A DNA stretch of 64,000 nucleotides from Telmatactis stephensoni. Taxonomy: Eukaryota > Cnidaria > Anthozoa > Actiniaria > Isophelliidae. The notes beneath the pieces were generated by a model. It saw only the letters and a program-made list of their open reading frames with translations. It did not search any database and was not told where the DNA came from. Of this stretch, positions 13,666 to 27,345 are shown in pieces. Where the stretch lies: assembly GCA_029948255.1 (NCBI GenBank), contig JALIZF010001915.1:1054001-1118000 (forward strand), given 5' to 3'. The position numbers and the translations under genes were made by a program. Positions within the stretch are counted from its first letter, which is position 1; each line of letters begins with the position of its first letter.

Positions 13666-15182
13666 TATATTTTCTTTGTTATATCTTCCATTGTATATTC
13701 ATTTTTATGACAATTGCTTTTAGCCAAAAAGACAAATAGCTAGCGATGGCTCTGGCTGCTGTGGTCAAATTCTCAGTGATAATTCTCGTTTTCTTTTGTC
13801 TCAAAATCTCTTTATGTGCAACACTTCTTGAGATCGATCCAAATAATAACAAAATCAGTAAATACACTTGCAAAACCACTGCGCAAGCGCACTTCGTACT
13901 GTTTAATGGCGGTGTAAATATAGAAAGGAAGCGATACACTTGTTTAGGTTGATTTTTTAAGAAATTCCCTGAGTGTTTAACACTTATCTTTGGTGAACTT
14001 GCAGCACTTTGTGTTTTTCAAATGTCTTTAGTTCACATTTTCATAGTTTTTATTTCACCCCGAGAAAAAACAGCGTGAAACCCAACATTTCCATAGGTTC
14101 ACTGTCGGTAACAGTAACTGTCAGTAACCACAGATAATCCAAGCTGTACATTTCTGTATTACAGCAATATATATACCTGATATACGATTTCACGAATGAT
14201 CTAATTTGTAAATTTATTGAACAGATTTCAACTCATAACGCTGTGTTTTGTTTGATTTTTCGTGAAAACTTGTTTTTGAAAATTGACGCATGCGCAGTCG
14301 TTTTGTATGCGTGTTAACAAAATACGACAATCTTGCCCATTAGCTTAGGTTTGACTTTTTAAAGCCACCATAAGTTCAAGTAGACAGCCTGAAACTCCCT
14401 TCGTTGAGATGTTGCGGTTTTGTAGTTTATCTGGTGTTATAGTAACTCACCAGGCACGCACTTAGACTAGTCAGTACAGTAATGAATTACATTAGATTAA
14501 AATTAAAAGCGCGTTCAAATATTTCATGCCTTTTTAATATAAAACTAAACCGCTTTCGCCACTTTCATTTTATAATTCTTTGGGTTTTAAAGATAATTAG
14601 AGATCTGCGGCTTGGCTCACTCTGCTTCTGAATATAGTAATTCCTCCTACTTATAATTAATTGATTTTAGTTAAATATTTATGTTTTTTTGCCATAATGT
14701 GTTTATAGTATTTATATGAAATAAAAAAGGAGACTAACGAATGAACTAGATTGGGCAATGTCGGCGTATATTACAATAGGGGATGAACGGAAATTTAAAA
14801 AAAGTTACAAGCTTTCTATTTACTCCGACGAAGGATCAAGGCTCGAAACTGTAGTAAGTTACCATTTTTCTACGGTGTTACAGCTGTCCATTCATCCCTT
14901 TTTATATCCCTTTTTATATCCCTTTTTATATCCACTTGATAACCTTTTGGCATCATCTATGTCATTTCTGCATTTCTATTTTCATTGGGTTCCAGCCCTT
15001 GGGCATGCATATTCATTTTCTTCAATCCTTCCGAAAAATACTTAAAATGTTTCGTCAGATAATTGTGACTTGAGGGTACTTGCAGATTAATCACGTGCAA
15101 TTACAAACGTTATTTGTAGTGTAATTATGCAAGGTTAGAATGAATGGAGAGTCACGGAAGTCATGTTCATTATTTACTAAAA

Positions 15183-15451
15183 CAAATGAATAAACAAACA
15201 AACAAATGAACAAACAAACTAACGAACAAACAAACGAACGAACGAACGAACGAACGAACGAACGAACGAACGAACAAACGAACGAACAAACGCAAAAACA
15301 AACCAACAAACGAACGAACAAAGTAGCAAACAAACAAGCAAATTAAACAAAGCAAGCAAAAAACAAACAAACGAACGAACTAGCGAACGAACGAACGAAC
15401 AAAGTAGTAAACAAGCAAGCAAACAAGCAACCAAGCAAACAAAAAGTAAAC
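15183..15451. repeat. Tetranucleotide microsatellite (AAAC/AACG)n
   Basis: Interrupted runs of AACA, AACG and AAGC. Long open frames on the minus strand (Phe, Val, Arg and Ser repeats) are products of the simple sequence. Confidence 0.9.
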
Positions 15452-16339
15452 AAAAAATAAGTTATCAATAAAGTTTCGAGGTTTGAAACAAACTAAGAAC
15501 ACCTGTAATAACAAGATCTATATTTGACATGTAACACCATGGCTACTGTTATGTGCTTCAAAGGTATGGAAGGTACATCAGCACGAAACCGTGCCAGTGG
15601 CGTTATTGTGATACATAGTTTTACTTGATGCCAAACTTCAAATATTCAAATTTGTAGCTCAAACTCATGAGGAAGTTAAAATGTAATATGAAAAATGTGG
15701 GTAAAACTGTGAATTTTGTGAAAGAATCTTACACTTCGCCAGCGGCAGAATTTAAATAATGAATTACATACCTATTCTCTAAACTGCAGCGGTTTTCATA
15801 CCAACTCGTAAACTAGATCAGACTGAGAAGCTACCAGTTGATCTTCAGTTTTTTGTTGGATAAAAGTTACGTTTCTAGGTCTTAGATTTACACGGATTTT
15901 TCAAGTAAAAGTGATATTAGATCTAATAGTGCATAGCGCCAGTAAGGCTTCTACGCAGAGAACAAATAGAGCGCCACTTTCAGAACAGTATTGTATCCTG
16001 AGTTAATTGTCATACTGTGCATTTATTATGCATATTACTATCAAAGTTATTACACTATGGATTCCTACTGTATAAGAGAAGCCCCATTTGCCATGTAAAA
16101 ATCTCGCTCAAAACTGAAAAGACGAAAACCGAGAGGCTCTTTTGAATTCCTTGGAAGAAAATTTTGGTAGCGTCCAAATCGATGTTTTCTCATTCTACTT
16201 AGACCATTTCATTGCGTCTCTATCTAAGCAATGCAGAAAAGGACTTATTGACAAGACAATAGCTTATATGTTTATTGTGTTATGGCGCGTGATGTTTGCG
16301 AGCGTTATTGATATATGGAAGTCACATCAATTGCATTAT

Positions 16340-16402
16340 TTTTCTAGGTAGAGCATCCTTCTAGATAATCGGAAGATCATGAGTTCGTATCCCACCTGGG
16401 GC
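16340..16402 (+). repeat. tRNA-like SINE head
   Basis: GGTAGAGCATCC resembles a tRNA D-arm and GAGTTCGTATCCC a B-box. The acceptor stem is not closed, so this is a SINE or tRNA relic rather than a working tRNA. Confidence 0.5.
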
Positions 16403-17107
16403 TTATTTTTTCTGAAGTGGTTGTTGTGTTTTTAAATTTCTTCTACATTATTTTTCTAAGGAAACTTACTTAGTTGCTTCATAAAAAAGCACCTTCTAGC
16501 GCGCAGCTGAGGAGTTCTGTCTTGACGTGTAAGTTTTCGTACTGCGATTTAGACAATAGTTGTACAAAACAGACTTACTCAAAACAGACGACATTGTTCA
16601 TCCTACCCTAATGCATCGATGGTCGCTGATAAAGGGAAAAAATTAATATAGAAATTATGGAGAAAAAAATAAAGGTTTTTATATATATTCATATATTTTC
16701 AATTTGCACAACAATTGCCTTATTATTGATTTATTTCTGGAAAACTTTCAGATTCAGCGTGAGGCATGAAGGGTGAAAAATTGAGGATTACAAAGAAATG
16801 ACAAAATTGCTAAATATCTACTACATCACTATCCAGAATTGGTATCAATCTTATAAAAATATTAAGTAGTGATAGAGGAAAGAAATAAGCGAATGATTTG
16901 CATGACTCCTTATCTTCAGTCACTCGTTCTGAAGCGCATAAAATAAGTGTTAATTAATAATATTATTTAGACTATGTATTAATGCAAACATGGTACAAAC
17001 TGGCCGCGCATAAAAGGAGGCTCATTACCTAGATACAGTCTACTACTTATAAAGATTAATTTCAAAAGAAATATCTATGTTTTTGTGGTGAAATGTAGCC
17101 TTTTTAT

Positions 17108-17249
17108 AAGGGGCTGTTTACACGAAGGCGAGTTGTCCCTGGTAGCAGGGATAACTCTTTTGTTTTGTGTCCCACAGGGAAAAGAAAACAAGAGAATTAT
17201 TTCGGCTACCATGCTGGGGCAACTCGCCTTCATGGAAACAACCCCTTAA
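17108..17249. repeat. Fold-back element
   Basis: Inverted ends GGGGCTGTTTACACGAAGGC and the mirrored GCCTTCATGGAAACAACCCC around AAGAGTTATCC-like inner blocks. A related, more diverged copy is at 37156-37296. Non-coding. Confidence 0.75.
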
Positions 17250-18429
17250 CTAGGTTGCTTTAATTTCAAAGCGCTAAATCTTTCTCCACTTTCACTACAT
17301 TCACTATAAACATACACACCTTGCTCCAATTGAAGCTTGTTTTACTGCTCTACTTTGCCTGCTATATCGGTAAATTTCCACTGGTATAGCATTAACAATG
17401 GTTTTCTTAATCACTTAGTCACTTAAAGATTATATGGAGGCTACGTACTTGTTAGGGATTGAAGTTTGATGGGAAACGAAGACGTATGCCTCTCTTATGA
17501 CCAAATTTCATTGATGCAAATAGAGAAGCTAGACGTACAATATCGTGTTTCTATTTCCATACTACACATTGAAGACACGATAACAACACAGAATCTAATT
17601 AATCAAGTTTACTTACTTAGTATGACACCTCGGGAATGATTGGTCCCCGTAAAAATCAATTTAATAAAATAATCCACAGATTGTTTTAAATCATAATGGG
17701 ACCATGAATACTGTAAACGGCTTAGAAATTAAACATTTGCTAAATTTTTGGAACTTTTTTGGGAAAAAAGCATGTTTTTTCTAGTTTTATGCCCTTAAAA
17801 GACTGTAATTGCTTTATTTAGCCATGTACGGCGCTTTTAGGACGTCTTGGCGCATGAAGACATGATATCATTTACTATATTTTACCCTTTAAAGAACGTT
17901 TCATTTTACGCATTACGTCTTTGTTGGCATGTCCAAAAATAGTGGTCTTGTATTTCACGAATTTGTGCTTGATTAGCATTTCTATTTCTTCGTCATGCCT
18001 ATTGAAATGAAAAGCCCGCTAACGCAAGAAAGGCATATCGACGGTATTTCAAAAACTGTTAAAGGGCATGCGCGCAACATTTTCATACAGTAATACATAA
18101 TGAGAGATTTTTGTGAAAAAGCACTTGTATCAGGGTCTTGATCTGGGTTCAACTATCGCTGGTAGTTAGTTAAAATTGGAGGTCTTTGTCGGTTGTTGGA
18201 TAAAAAATTGAATATTTCTCGATTATCAGTTAAGCCAAATTAATCAGTTAAAACGCTAATGTCAAAATGCACAAAATTGATGACATAAAAGAAGGTAGCA
18301 TAAAAGAAATAGGCGTCTGTAAGTTTAGAAAAACCAGTGCACACTTGATCATGTTAGTCACCGAGTATTTAACGCACACAAATGAACCAGTGAGGCGGGC
18401 GTAATGTGGTGCTTCGGTTGCACAAATAG

Positions 18430-18900
18430 GACAATAACATGACTATTGGCATGGAGGGCATATCGTATATTTGTGGCCCGAGTAGCTTCATTTGCGCCCG
18501 AGCGCAGCGAGGGTGCAAATGATGCTACAAGGGCCACAAATAAACAATATGCCCGACAAAAGTCATGTCATTATCATTATCATCAATATACTAGGCCAAA
18601 TAACAAACTTTGTAATTGAAACTTGGAATTTCTTGGAAATTCTTCCATATTGGTGGTAAAATGGCGTTTGATCAGTACGATAAAAGCTGTCTTCAAATAA
18701 ATATAAAAAATAACGATTGACACAAAACTCGAGTTTTGAAATGGTTTTCTTGTAAATTCTGATTGGTCGAGAGCTGTCGCGCGATGCCTTCTCAGCCAAT
18801 CAGCAACAGGGCTGCAAATGTATTTGCGGCCCGTCAAATTCAATTTTCGCCCGCTGAACGGCGCGTTTTCAAGAGGGCAGTATTTGGCCTAGTATATTGA
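18430..18900. repeat. Probable fold-back or interspersed element
   Basis: Contains TTTGCGCCCGAGCGCAGCG with a mirrored arm (TTTGTGGCCC / GGGCCACAAA and GGCATAT / ATATGCC) and ends near TACTAGGCCAAATA / TATTTGGCCTAGTATA. Non-coding in every frame. Confidence 0.55.
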
Positions 18901-19017
18901 CGATAATGGTGGATAGCGCGCTCAGTATCCGTTGGATAAATCATTATCCAGTCGATAAATTTATTGGTAAACGCCATCATTTTATCCACTGGATGGCGAG
19001 GTAGTTGCACGGAGGAT

Positions 19018-19190
19018 AAATAGGCACCGCAAGGTCACGGTTATGTTACGGCAGGAATTTCAAGTGTTTTTATAGACATTACACGGTTATGCTACGGCAG
19101 GAATTTCAAGTGTTTTTATAGACATTACGGCACTGACACGGTTACGGCACGGCACCGTCTGTTTCACATTCATACAAAATCTGCTCTTTA
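19018..19190. repeat. Interspersed repeat with an internal tandem duplication
   Basis: GCAGGAATTTCAAGTGTTTT and TATAGACATTAC occur twice, 57 bp apart. A diverged relative is at 61285-61415 (GGCAGGAATTTTGAATGTTT and CGGTCCGTCTCACACTCATA). Confidence 0.65.
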
Positions 19191-20907
19191 CAACGGATAG
19201 CCCAGGATGTGAACGTAAAATACGAGGAATGTAGGGGTTTCATTGCAGGCGTTCCTTCTTCTTCCTCTCCCCAATCCCCTTTCGTCCCCCTCCCCTTACG
19301 CCGCTACGCAGGCTAACTCATACGATATGTCATAGATAATCCTTAACGAACTTGTATCGATTTCTTCCACGCATCATATGATAAGTTCATTCTATCGTAT
19401 CCCTTTCTTATCAAGTACCGGATATTACGTTTATTCAAGAGGAACTCATTCATCAAAATCTGACTCTTCAAGTAGTGCGGCTTTGATGTAGCTACTTGAA
19501 TTTACAAGTAGATATGTATTTTAGTCGTTCTTCATTCTATACTCATTCTATACTCAAAAAGGGACATTTTAATATCTAGATAACGCCTTGTGCAAACTGA
19601 CAATTTTTTTTCAAAATGAGGATGAAGCTTCAAGAAGTTTTTGTTTCTCAAAAGGGAGAAATTAAAATTAATGTTTTGCTAATAACTTCTAGAAAATTCC
19701 TTGGAAACCATGGTGTGTTAAATCAAAGCAAGAGATTTCGAACTGCGGTTGTACCTTCTAGGAGATATAAAATATGTTATCTTTTAAAAGTGTTTCAATG
19801 TTAACGATTGGTTGAGATTTCTGTCCTTGTTTTAGATTTCTAAACACACGTGGGTACATTTCATAAGTAACAGCTAAAACCCACAGCTGCCAGTGCTATA
19901 CAAACTGAATGACTGAATTATTTAGGCTTGATTCTCTTCTAGCAGGTTATCAAACACCTTGTATTCGGAGTAATCGCGGCTTTAAGATATTTGATTGGCA
20001 GAAACGCAATAATAAAATTTTGATTTTGTTCCCTATTCAATCACTTTTGTGCCTTTAAACTGATTTTGGTTATTCTAGCAATAAATAGAAAAGACTGGTT
20101 GACTGACTACAATATACTGATGATTCTAACTTGGTTTAATTGAAGTAATTCGATAGGATATTACTAACACCAGTAAATTCTCATTTTAAACTAACAGTTA
20201 TTAGCAGTAATATAACAAAAACATTTAAAAGAAGACCCAGAAACCTAAAACAATAATACGAATGTCTTTGTCGGTTATTACGACTTTGATTTATGCAGGT
20301 TTGGATTCTTATTCACGGAATATTGAACGCATAACGACCGACAGATAGAAATATGAGTATCTTTTCTTCTTGCTGTACACATTTTGACCAGGCTCATCAA
20401 ATATTTCCGTCAACTCTTTAAACAGTTTACTAGTGCAAAATGCAGTTATAGTCTGACAAAATATTTTATGTAAAAACTAAAAGGTACAACGTGAATATAT
20501 GAAATAGAGACAAAAAGTTTTCAGATTAGTATATTGTTTCAGCTAGCTTGAGGTCACTCTTCCTTAGATCGAGGTTAGGGATACATTGAACACAGCAGAA
20601 CTATAACGCGTTCGAAGATAATAAAACATCAAATTTTGAACAAAGAGAATATAAATCAACACAAAATTCCACTAATTTTCCTACTTTTTAAGCCTCACCT
20701 GATATTCAATATGATGACAATAGAAGCAGGTTGTTGCGAAAATTAGTAATATAGCAGAGAACTAAGAGGACGGACCAGCAAAGGCGGACAATATTGACTA
20801 GTAGACGATGTTTTTATGACTGAGTTAGTCCATTTATATACATGTGTGCAGTTCGTGGTTACAAGCCTACGTTTAATTTATAAGCCTACAATATTGATCT
20901 AATCTTA

Positions 20908-21680
20908 GCAATTATTTTTGGTGTATAGACTTTTGTACTCCTTATAAGATTCGGACAAGCAATAATAATCAATTATCGCTCCTGGCTTGTCAACAAATAT
21001 CATAAATATGACAATATTTCTTAAGAGTTTCTCATTAAACTTTGCTTGCTCACTATTTAATTACCTGTAATAAAGGTAACAAGCCTTTAATTTCAAATGC
21101 TCGTATATTTCTGTATAGGTTTTAAACGCACGATGTTAAAACAAATAAATAAATAAATAAATAAATAAATAAATGAATAATAAACAAACAAACAAACAAA
21201 CAAACAAACAAACAAACAAACAAACAAACAAACAAACAAACAAACAAACGAATGAATGAATGAATGAATAGATAGATAGAAGATAGATAGATAGATAGAT
21301 AGATAGATAAATAAATAAATAAATAAATGAATGAAATAAATAAACAAATAAATAAATAAATGAATGAATGAATGAATGAATGAATAAATAAATAAATAAA
21401 TAGATAAATAAATAAATAGATAAATAAATAAATAAATATTTTTTTTAGCAATTATTATTGGTATATAGACTTTTGCATTTTTTATTATTAGCTTTGGATA
21501 ATCAATAATAATCAATTATTACCCCTGACTTGTCAACAAATATCATACATACAACAATATTTCTTAAGAATTTCTCATTAAAATTTGCTTGTACAACGAT
21601 TTAATTACTTTAAAACTAAGAAGCCTTTAATTTCACATGTTCATATATTTCTATATATATAGGTTTTGAAAGCGCGATAT
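20908..21680. repeat. Direct repeats of about 230 bp flanking a tetranucleotide array
   Basis: 20908-21135 and 21446-21680 share GCAATTATTWTTGGT, ATAGACTTTTG, AATAATAATCAATTAT, TTGTCAACAAATATCATA and CAATATTTCTTAAGA in the same order. Between them (21138-21437) are runs of AAAT, AAAC, GAAT and GATA. No coding. Confidence 0.75.
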
Positions 21681-22109
21681 GACCAGTGTAGCTCAGCGAA
21701 TTCAACTAGGTTTCTTTGCTTGAGGCATTCGGTTCGGATTTGAAGCCACGTTTTGAAAATCCAAGTAAGTCGAAATCTTTTTCCCTGAAGTCACTGAGAC
21801 TGCATATTAAAGCAACAAACCCTCTCGAATAGCTCGTAAAAAACCTACAGGTGTAAAATAGTATCGTATTTTGTAAACATAGTGACCACAAATTTGAAGT
21901 GTGACCACAATTTTTTTGGTTGTCATTGGTTACCGCTAATCTTAGCTTTTATTGAACAACAAAACTTTTTGAGAAATAACCCCTTTGCAAAATGAAATCA
22001 CGCGAAAATATTTGGTCTTTTCACACGTCACGGATCATTAAAAATCTCTTTCACGTTCACAAAAAAATCAAAAGTTGCTTTCACGTGGACGCAAAAAGAT
22101 TTTAGACAT

Positions 22110-22318
22110 TACAGCGAAAATCGTTGCATCGCGACCTCCAACGTCGGTAAGATTTTGATCCGTCCATCATTCTTGGGGGCGGAGCTTTCACGAACTCGTT
22201 CAGTGATTGGTTGATTTTAAACAAGCTCCGCCCCCAAACTGATTGACGGCTCAGAAAAACCCAAAATCAAAACAAAATTTGTAATTTGCTGGTCGCGATG
22301 CAACGATTTTGGCTGTAA
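22110..22318. repeat. Fold-back element
   Basis: Inverted arms share AAAATCGTTGCATCGCGACC; the middle has a second mirrored pair around GGGGGCGGAGCTT. CACGTTTCACG-type repeats flank it. The open frame starting at 22309 begins inside this repeat. Confidence 0.7.
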
Positions 22319-22722
22319 ATCACGTTTCACGTCAAAATAAATCAGTCATTCACGTTTCACGCAAAAGGTATAGGGGACCCTGTATTCTATTTTACGACAT
22401 GTTTTTCACATACAAAATGCTCGTCTGGTTTGTGGTTAGTATCAGTATACATGTATTTTTCACACACAACAAACCTCGTCTGGTTTCTGGCCAGTGGCAC
22501 TTTGTTAACAACAAGGAGATACAATCTTTGTGTTCAAGAGTGAAGAAGTTATTTGCCCAGCACGTCAAGAAATTAGTGATGCAGCGTATTTTTCAGATAT
22601 ATTTAAAATTGCATGTTTGTGTAGTTATACTTGGTAGTGAGCTCTAAACTCATTGATTTCTCTTGTTCTTTATTGACTACTTGTCAGGGAACAATTCTCT
22701 TTTGTTTCTTTTTCACGGGTTA

Positions 22723-22864
22723 GAGCGATAACACTAAAACCGTGAAACAAGTACTAACTAAAAAGTACAAATAGTACTAATGAAACAATAGAAAACAAAG
22801 GGTTTTGCTACTATTTGTCTCTATTTAGTTGCTAAGTTATTTCACGGTGTTAGTGTTATCGCTC
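22723..22864. mobile_element. TA-type MITE (family 2), uninterrupted copy
   Basis: 142 bp with TA at 22721-22722 and 22865-22866 and inverted ends GAGCGATAACACTAAAACC. It serves as the reference copy for judging the interrupted ones. Non-coding. Confidence 0.85.
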
Positions 22865-22904
22865 TAAGTATCTTTAAAATCATGTTATTTTTCTGCGGGT
22901 TAAA

Positions 22905-23531
22905 GTGGATATCACAGCTACAGTAGCTCCAAGTTAACAGTATCAATTCCACAGTATGTAAATATATATTTGGTGCAATATTTTCCTCATTTGAGCTGTA
23001 TGCCCGTTAAGCCCGCCGCACACGCGAGGAAACTGCGTGAGGAAACTGCCACGCGAGGCACTTAGCTCAGACCATTTCTCGCCGCAGACGTTGCATCTTG
23101 TGGCTACGCGAGGCCAAATATAGAGCAGGCAAAAGAGCACACGGTGAGAAAAGTGCCTCGCGTGGCAGTGTGCGGCGGGCTTTAGTCATGCAGTCAAGGA
23201 TTTATGGTAATTAGATGAAATCATCTCAGAAATTTGCAATATTTGGTTTACGCTTTAGACGTCGCGTCTATATTGATATCCAATAATACACTCAAGTTTT
23301 CGTTTATATACAAACAAAAGTAAAACTTTGATGTGTTAAAGATGTCTCATTTAATAGCAAAATGCCTTTTTGTATATTAAATGATTCCTGGGATGATGTC
23401 ATTTAATTACCATACATCCTTGATAACTAACAGGCATACAACTCAAATGAGGAAATATTGCACCAGTCATAGATTGACATACTATAGAATGGATACTGTT
23501 AACTTGGAGCTGCTGTAACTGTGATATCCAC
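22905..23531. repeat. Fold-back element with a second fold-back nested inside
   Basis: Outer inverted ends GTGGATATCACAGCTACAG / CTGTAACTGTGATATCCAC, with an inner shared block CTCCAAGTTAACAGTATC. An inner fold-back at 23011-23180 has inverted ends GCCCGCCGCACAC. Confidence 0.75.
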
Positions 23532-23839
23532 TGTAAAATCACCACCAAAAGAGCCGGCGTAGTTGGCCGTGATCCCCCCTCTTTCTCCCCTTCCCCTACC
23601 TTTTAGGGACAGCGACCCAGGCTAAAAAAATGCATTGCTATTTCATCGATAACAAAATTCAGTCACTCTCGTTATGGCGGACACCCTTGGGACCGTCATT
23701 TGTGTCCGTGAGAGTCCGCAATAGCGATGAAAATGACCCCAGTGTTTGGTTGTTATACGTAACGTATACAGCTATACTCACTTAAGCTTTCCATTTATTT
23801 TTAAATTTGCATTACATAGTTACTCTTTGATACATATTC

Positions 23840-24130
23840 ATACAATATTTAAGCAATATAAAACGCGCGCACATGTCCCTGTACTGTGATATAAACACAA
23901 TGGAGGATGTAGGGCAAGAGAAAAGCAAGCTTAGGAACACGAGGCGTAGTCGAGTGTTTCGAGTGCTCTACATCTTCCAGAGTTTTTATATCACAGTACA
24001 GAGACATAAGCGATCGTTTTATATTGCTTTTATAAAATGTTTTTGACGTTTTTGTGCGAGCCATGTCTCAGCTGTCATCTGATATTTACATGATAGCCAG
24101 CCAACCAGTGTGCGCGCTACATCTCGAGTA
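23840..24130. repeat. Interspersed fold-back repeat (family 5), copy 2
   Basis: AGCAATATAAAACG, TGTACTGTGATATAAACAC and, inverted, TATCACAGTACAGAGACATA with ATAAGCGATCGTTTTATATT. The two halves mirror each other around 23930. Matches the copies at 13280 and 39060. Confidence 0.75.
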
Positions 24131-25554
24131 TTTTATAAATGTCAAAATACTAATACTAGTGAACATCCCAAGACTTCAAACATACAATACATACAATTAA
24201 TTGTAACATATCCGTAGTAACGAGAAGATAACAATAGAAACATACATAAGTTTGGGACCACATGAGTACGTGTCCGCCGTACGGAACGGTTCCGTAATAG
24301 CGGAAGTCTGTAATAGCGGTAGTTGTTTTCTTACATTTCTTTGTAGTTTTGAAGGGGATCTAGCTTCTGCCCGCAATAGCGAGGTGTACGTCCACCGTCG
24401 GGCGAGAGTTGACTGTAGTCCTTTTGCATTAATAGAGCGCAAAAGCTAGACCATTGAACAACTCAGTAACTAAATAGTACTACTGTGAAAACATTAACAC
24501 GCTCAACGGTAGCAGAAGCAGTGGCAAAATCAGTGGCAACTTTTTAAATTGTTTTTAAGATGAGGCAAATATATAAAGAAGCCCTAAGGTATCAATTAAC
24601 AAGAAGTAAACCACAAACTCGCATAATGTGCGTATAGACTCAGCCACTTTGCACTGTCTTATAAAAAGGACTGATGTGCCATAACAGAGTCTAGTCTGCC
24701 TATGTAGAATCTTTATAGTGAAATTTTAATGCTCAAACTACCGCAGTGGACCACCGGATAGAATTTGTTTCTACTAAGTGATAAGAACTAATAAAGAAAA
24801 TTTGCTTGTCATAGAGTCTGCAAACCACTTACCTTGAAAACGAATCGTTGTTCTCCTAAGAAAGGAAAGGAAATAGTCAACCATTAAAAAGTCCTAGCAG
24901 ATTTTAGTAGCACTGTAAGCTGACAGGAAAGAGACGTGTTTAAACGATTTGAACTTCGATATCTCGTGTTTCTAACAGCAACATTCAATCCTACCGTCAT
25001 TTTGTGTTTTTTGTAACTCAAACTAGAATTAATCGTGCAGCGCTCTCTCTCTTCCATACTTGCTCGATGAATTTCATATCATATTGTCATACATATAGCT
25101 ATATAGACGAAGATTTCCAACCATCAGTTATCATAAACTAAAACGTAGGAATATTTTGAGGTGTGAGGCATGTTTTGATTCGCAGCATGGACTTGTGAAT
25201 ATAGCATTGTAAGGTGGCAGCAAAAACATCACGATGCAAACCGCTCTCAGCTTGACCAAACCGCCAGTTGACAGGTGAAACAATATGACTTCTTTGTTGT
25301 TTGCAATTATAGTCACTAATATTTAATTGGTTGTTTAATTAGCATTTATTACTTCTCTTAAGGTAAGAAAATTGAGATAACGAAAACAGCTGATCGATGC
25401 ATGAATAGAAGTTAGTGGGAAGGAAATGTTTTTATACGTCCAACTGGGAGTGGGTGGCACCTTCTAAACCATGTAATTGTTAATTTATGAAACCAGTGGT
25501 CTAAAGTGTTAGGACATTTTTTTATCGCCAAATTGATCTCCATGTGATATTGTA

Positions 25555-27062
25555 GAGCGATAGCACTAAAACCGTGAAACAAGTACCATTACGACTTCAA
25601 CACGGTTTAATCTTGGACACTAACGATTGGTATTGACTGCTGGTATTTACAACTAAGGGCTCACAAAATATGAATATTTATCATATTTAGGCATCGATGA
25701 TTGGTCAAAACCCTGATCTGAATCATAAAGGCAAGCTTAGCACTAGGGTGATTGTGTTTGCTAACACATCCTCGTTATACTTTTCATTAATGGACTTCTA
25801 TATCTAATTATTCAAACTTAATCATGTCGCAGAAAACAATTCAAAGAACAATGCCGTGAAAGCATATCAAAGAGTTTTTGGTAGGCTAAAGTTTTCGAAA
25901 TGAAATACTAAATATCTTTGTTTAGCTTTGATGATGTTCAAAGATGATATAGAAGCAAAGAGAGGAAAAGAAAGATAGAGTCTGAGAGAAAGCGTACTTT
26001 TTTGCCGCAATAAAATAAAGTATGAATGCTCATATCAGTCCTATTCGTTTGTTTTCATCATCATCTAAATAAAGTGTAGTCTTCAAGTTGTTGTTCTTAT
26101 AGATTCTTTAGAAACAACGGTATTTTTTATAGTCTCTGTTTTCAACTGATTCGTTTGGTGCTTCTTTAGCAGATATCTAAACGTCGATAATCTTGTGATA
26201 CTCATAAAGTTATTAATTGAGTTTCATTATTATTTAATTAAGTTTCAGCCAGTAACGATCTTTGAAATCGGTATTATGAAAAGGTAAAACAAGCTATTAT
26301 CCTCATAATCAAAGTGGATCCCGCATTTTTGAAGAAAGGAACTGTATGTTATAATAAAACTCAAAGCATGACCTTCAAAGAATAATTTTCCGCGAGCTTG
26401 CACAATAAACGTAAAGTGAAGCCGAAGCTTGTATCACGGCACGTTAATTAACGATAATAACTAGTACAGGGCCTGGTTTTTCCGAAGCGGGCTCGCGCTA
26501 ACGTAGAGTTAAAGTATTTTTCGGTAACACTAACATACTTTAAAACAACCAGGCTCAGTTCAGGAAAAACGAATCCAAGCACGTAGTTGAAAATATATTT
26601 AATTCACTGTTGGTTACAAGTGAATTAACTGATTCAACACAAGACATTAGTAACGTGAAGATATTTACCCGTAAACAGAATCCCACGCAAAGTTTTGCTT
26701 GTATTGAAATATACTAGTTTTTGTTGAAGAAAATTATGGAAATATATGCGAAAGGCTTCTAGCAAACACAATAAAGTTAGAAACCTGAATGTAAGTCATG
26801 TTTGAACACTGGATTAACACGTTACTGTTAGGTCTCTCTGAAACGATTGTCTAGATCGCCATATATGGTGTTTCATGCATATATACATATTAATTGACCG
26901 CACAGAGTGCGGTCCTTAGTGTCCACAAATAAACCGTGTTGAAGTCGTAATGTACCTAAAAAGTACAAATAGTACTAATGAAACAATAGAAAACAAAGGG
27001 TTTTGCTACTATTTGTCTCTATTTAGTTACTAAGTTATTTCACGGTTTAAGTGTTATCGCTC
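25555..27062. mobile_element. TA-type MITE (family 2) split by a larger element
   Basis: The left end GAGCGATAGCACTAAAACC (25555-25586) and the right part with AGTACAAATAGTACTAATG to TTATCGCTC (26953-27062) match the intact copy at 22723-22864. They are separated by 1366 bp. Confidence 0.8.
25587..26952. mobile_element. 1.37-kb non-autonomous DNA transposon nested in a MITE
   Basis: Terminal inverted repeats ATTACGACTTCAACACGG plus TTTA on both ends, followed by a second shared block GGACACTAA. It interrupts the family 2 MITE, with GTAC at both junctions. I found no transposase coding in it, so it must have been moved by another element. Confidence 0.75.
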
Positions 27063-27184
27063 TAATGGGAGAGCCTTAATAGCATACCAGTAATATATTC
27101 ATTATGTACTCTATTATTCTACTGTCTCAGTCTTGAGTTTAGTGTACTATGTGTATTTTTCGTTTGGAAACTTGCTTAAATATT

Positions 27185-27345
27185 TGAGATATTATGCGCG
27201 CGCTGTTTGGCCGCTTGTTTATCTCAGAGGACAGAGGTATGGCTCGCACTAAAATGTTGAAAATATCTTATATAAAACCACTGCTTATTCCTCTGTGCTG
27301 TGATATAAACACTCTGAAAGATGTATAGCTCCCAAAAAGCAAAAT
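27185..27345. repeat. Interspersed fold-back repeat (family 5), partial copy
   Basis: Has the left portion only: GCGCGCGCTGTTTGGC, AGAGGTATGGCTCGCAC, TGTGCTGTGATATAAACAC and AGATGTATAGC. More diverged than the other copies. Confidence 0.6.

Noticed and set aside
15091..15434. Overlapping minus-strand frames rich in Phe, Val and Arg
   Set aside because: Translation of a tetranucleotide microsatellite.
16340..16402. Considered as a functional tRNA
   Set aside because: The acceptor stem does not pair and the anticodon arm is uncertain, so only a tRNA-derived relic can be supported.
21093..21515. 140-residue minus-strand frame of Ile, Tyr, Leu and Phe repeats
   Set aside because: Translation of AAAT/AAAC/GATA simple repeats.
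22309..22647. 112-residue plus-strand frame
   Set aside because: Starts inside a fold-back element, lacks recognisable domains and shows no splice or family support.
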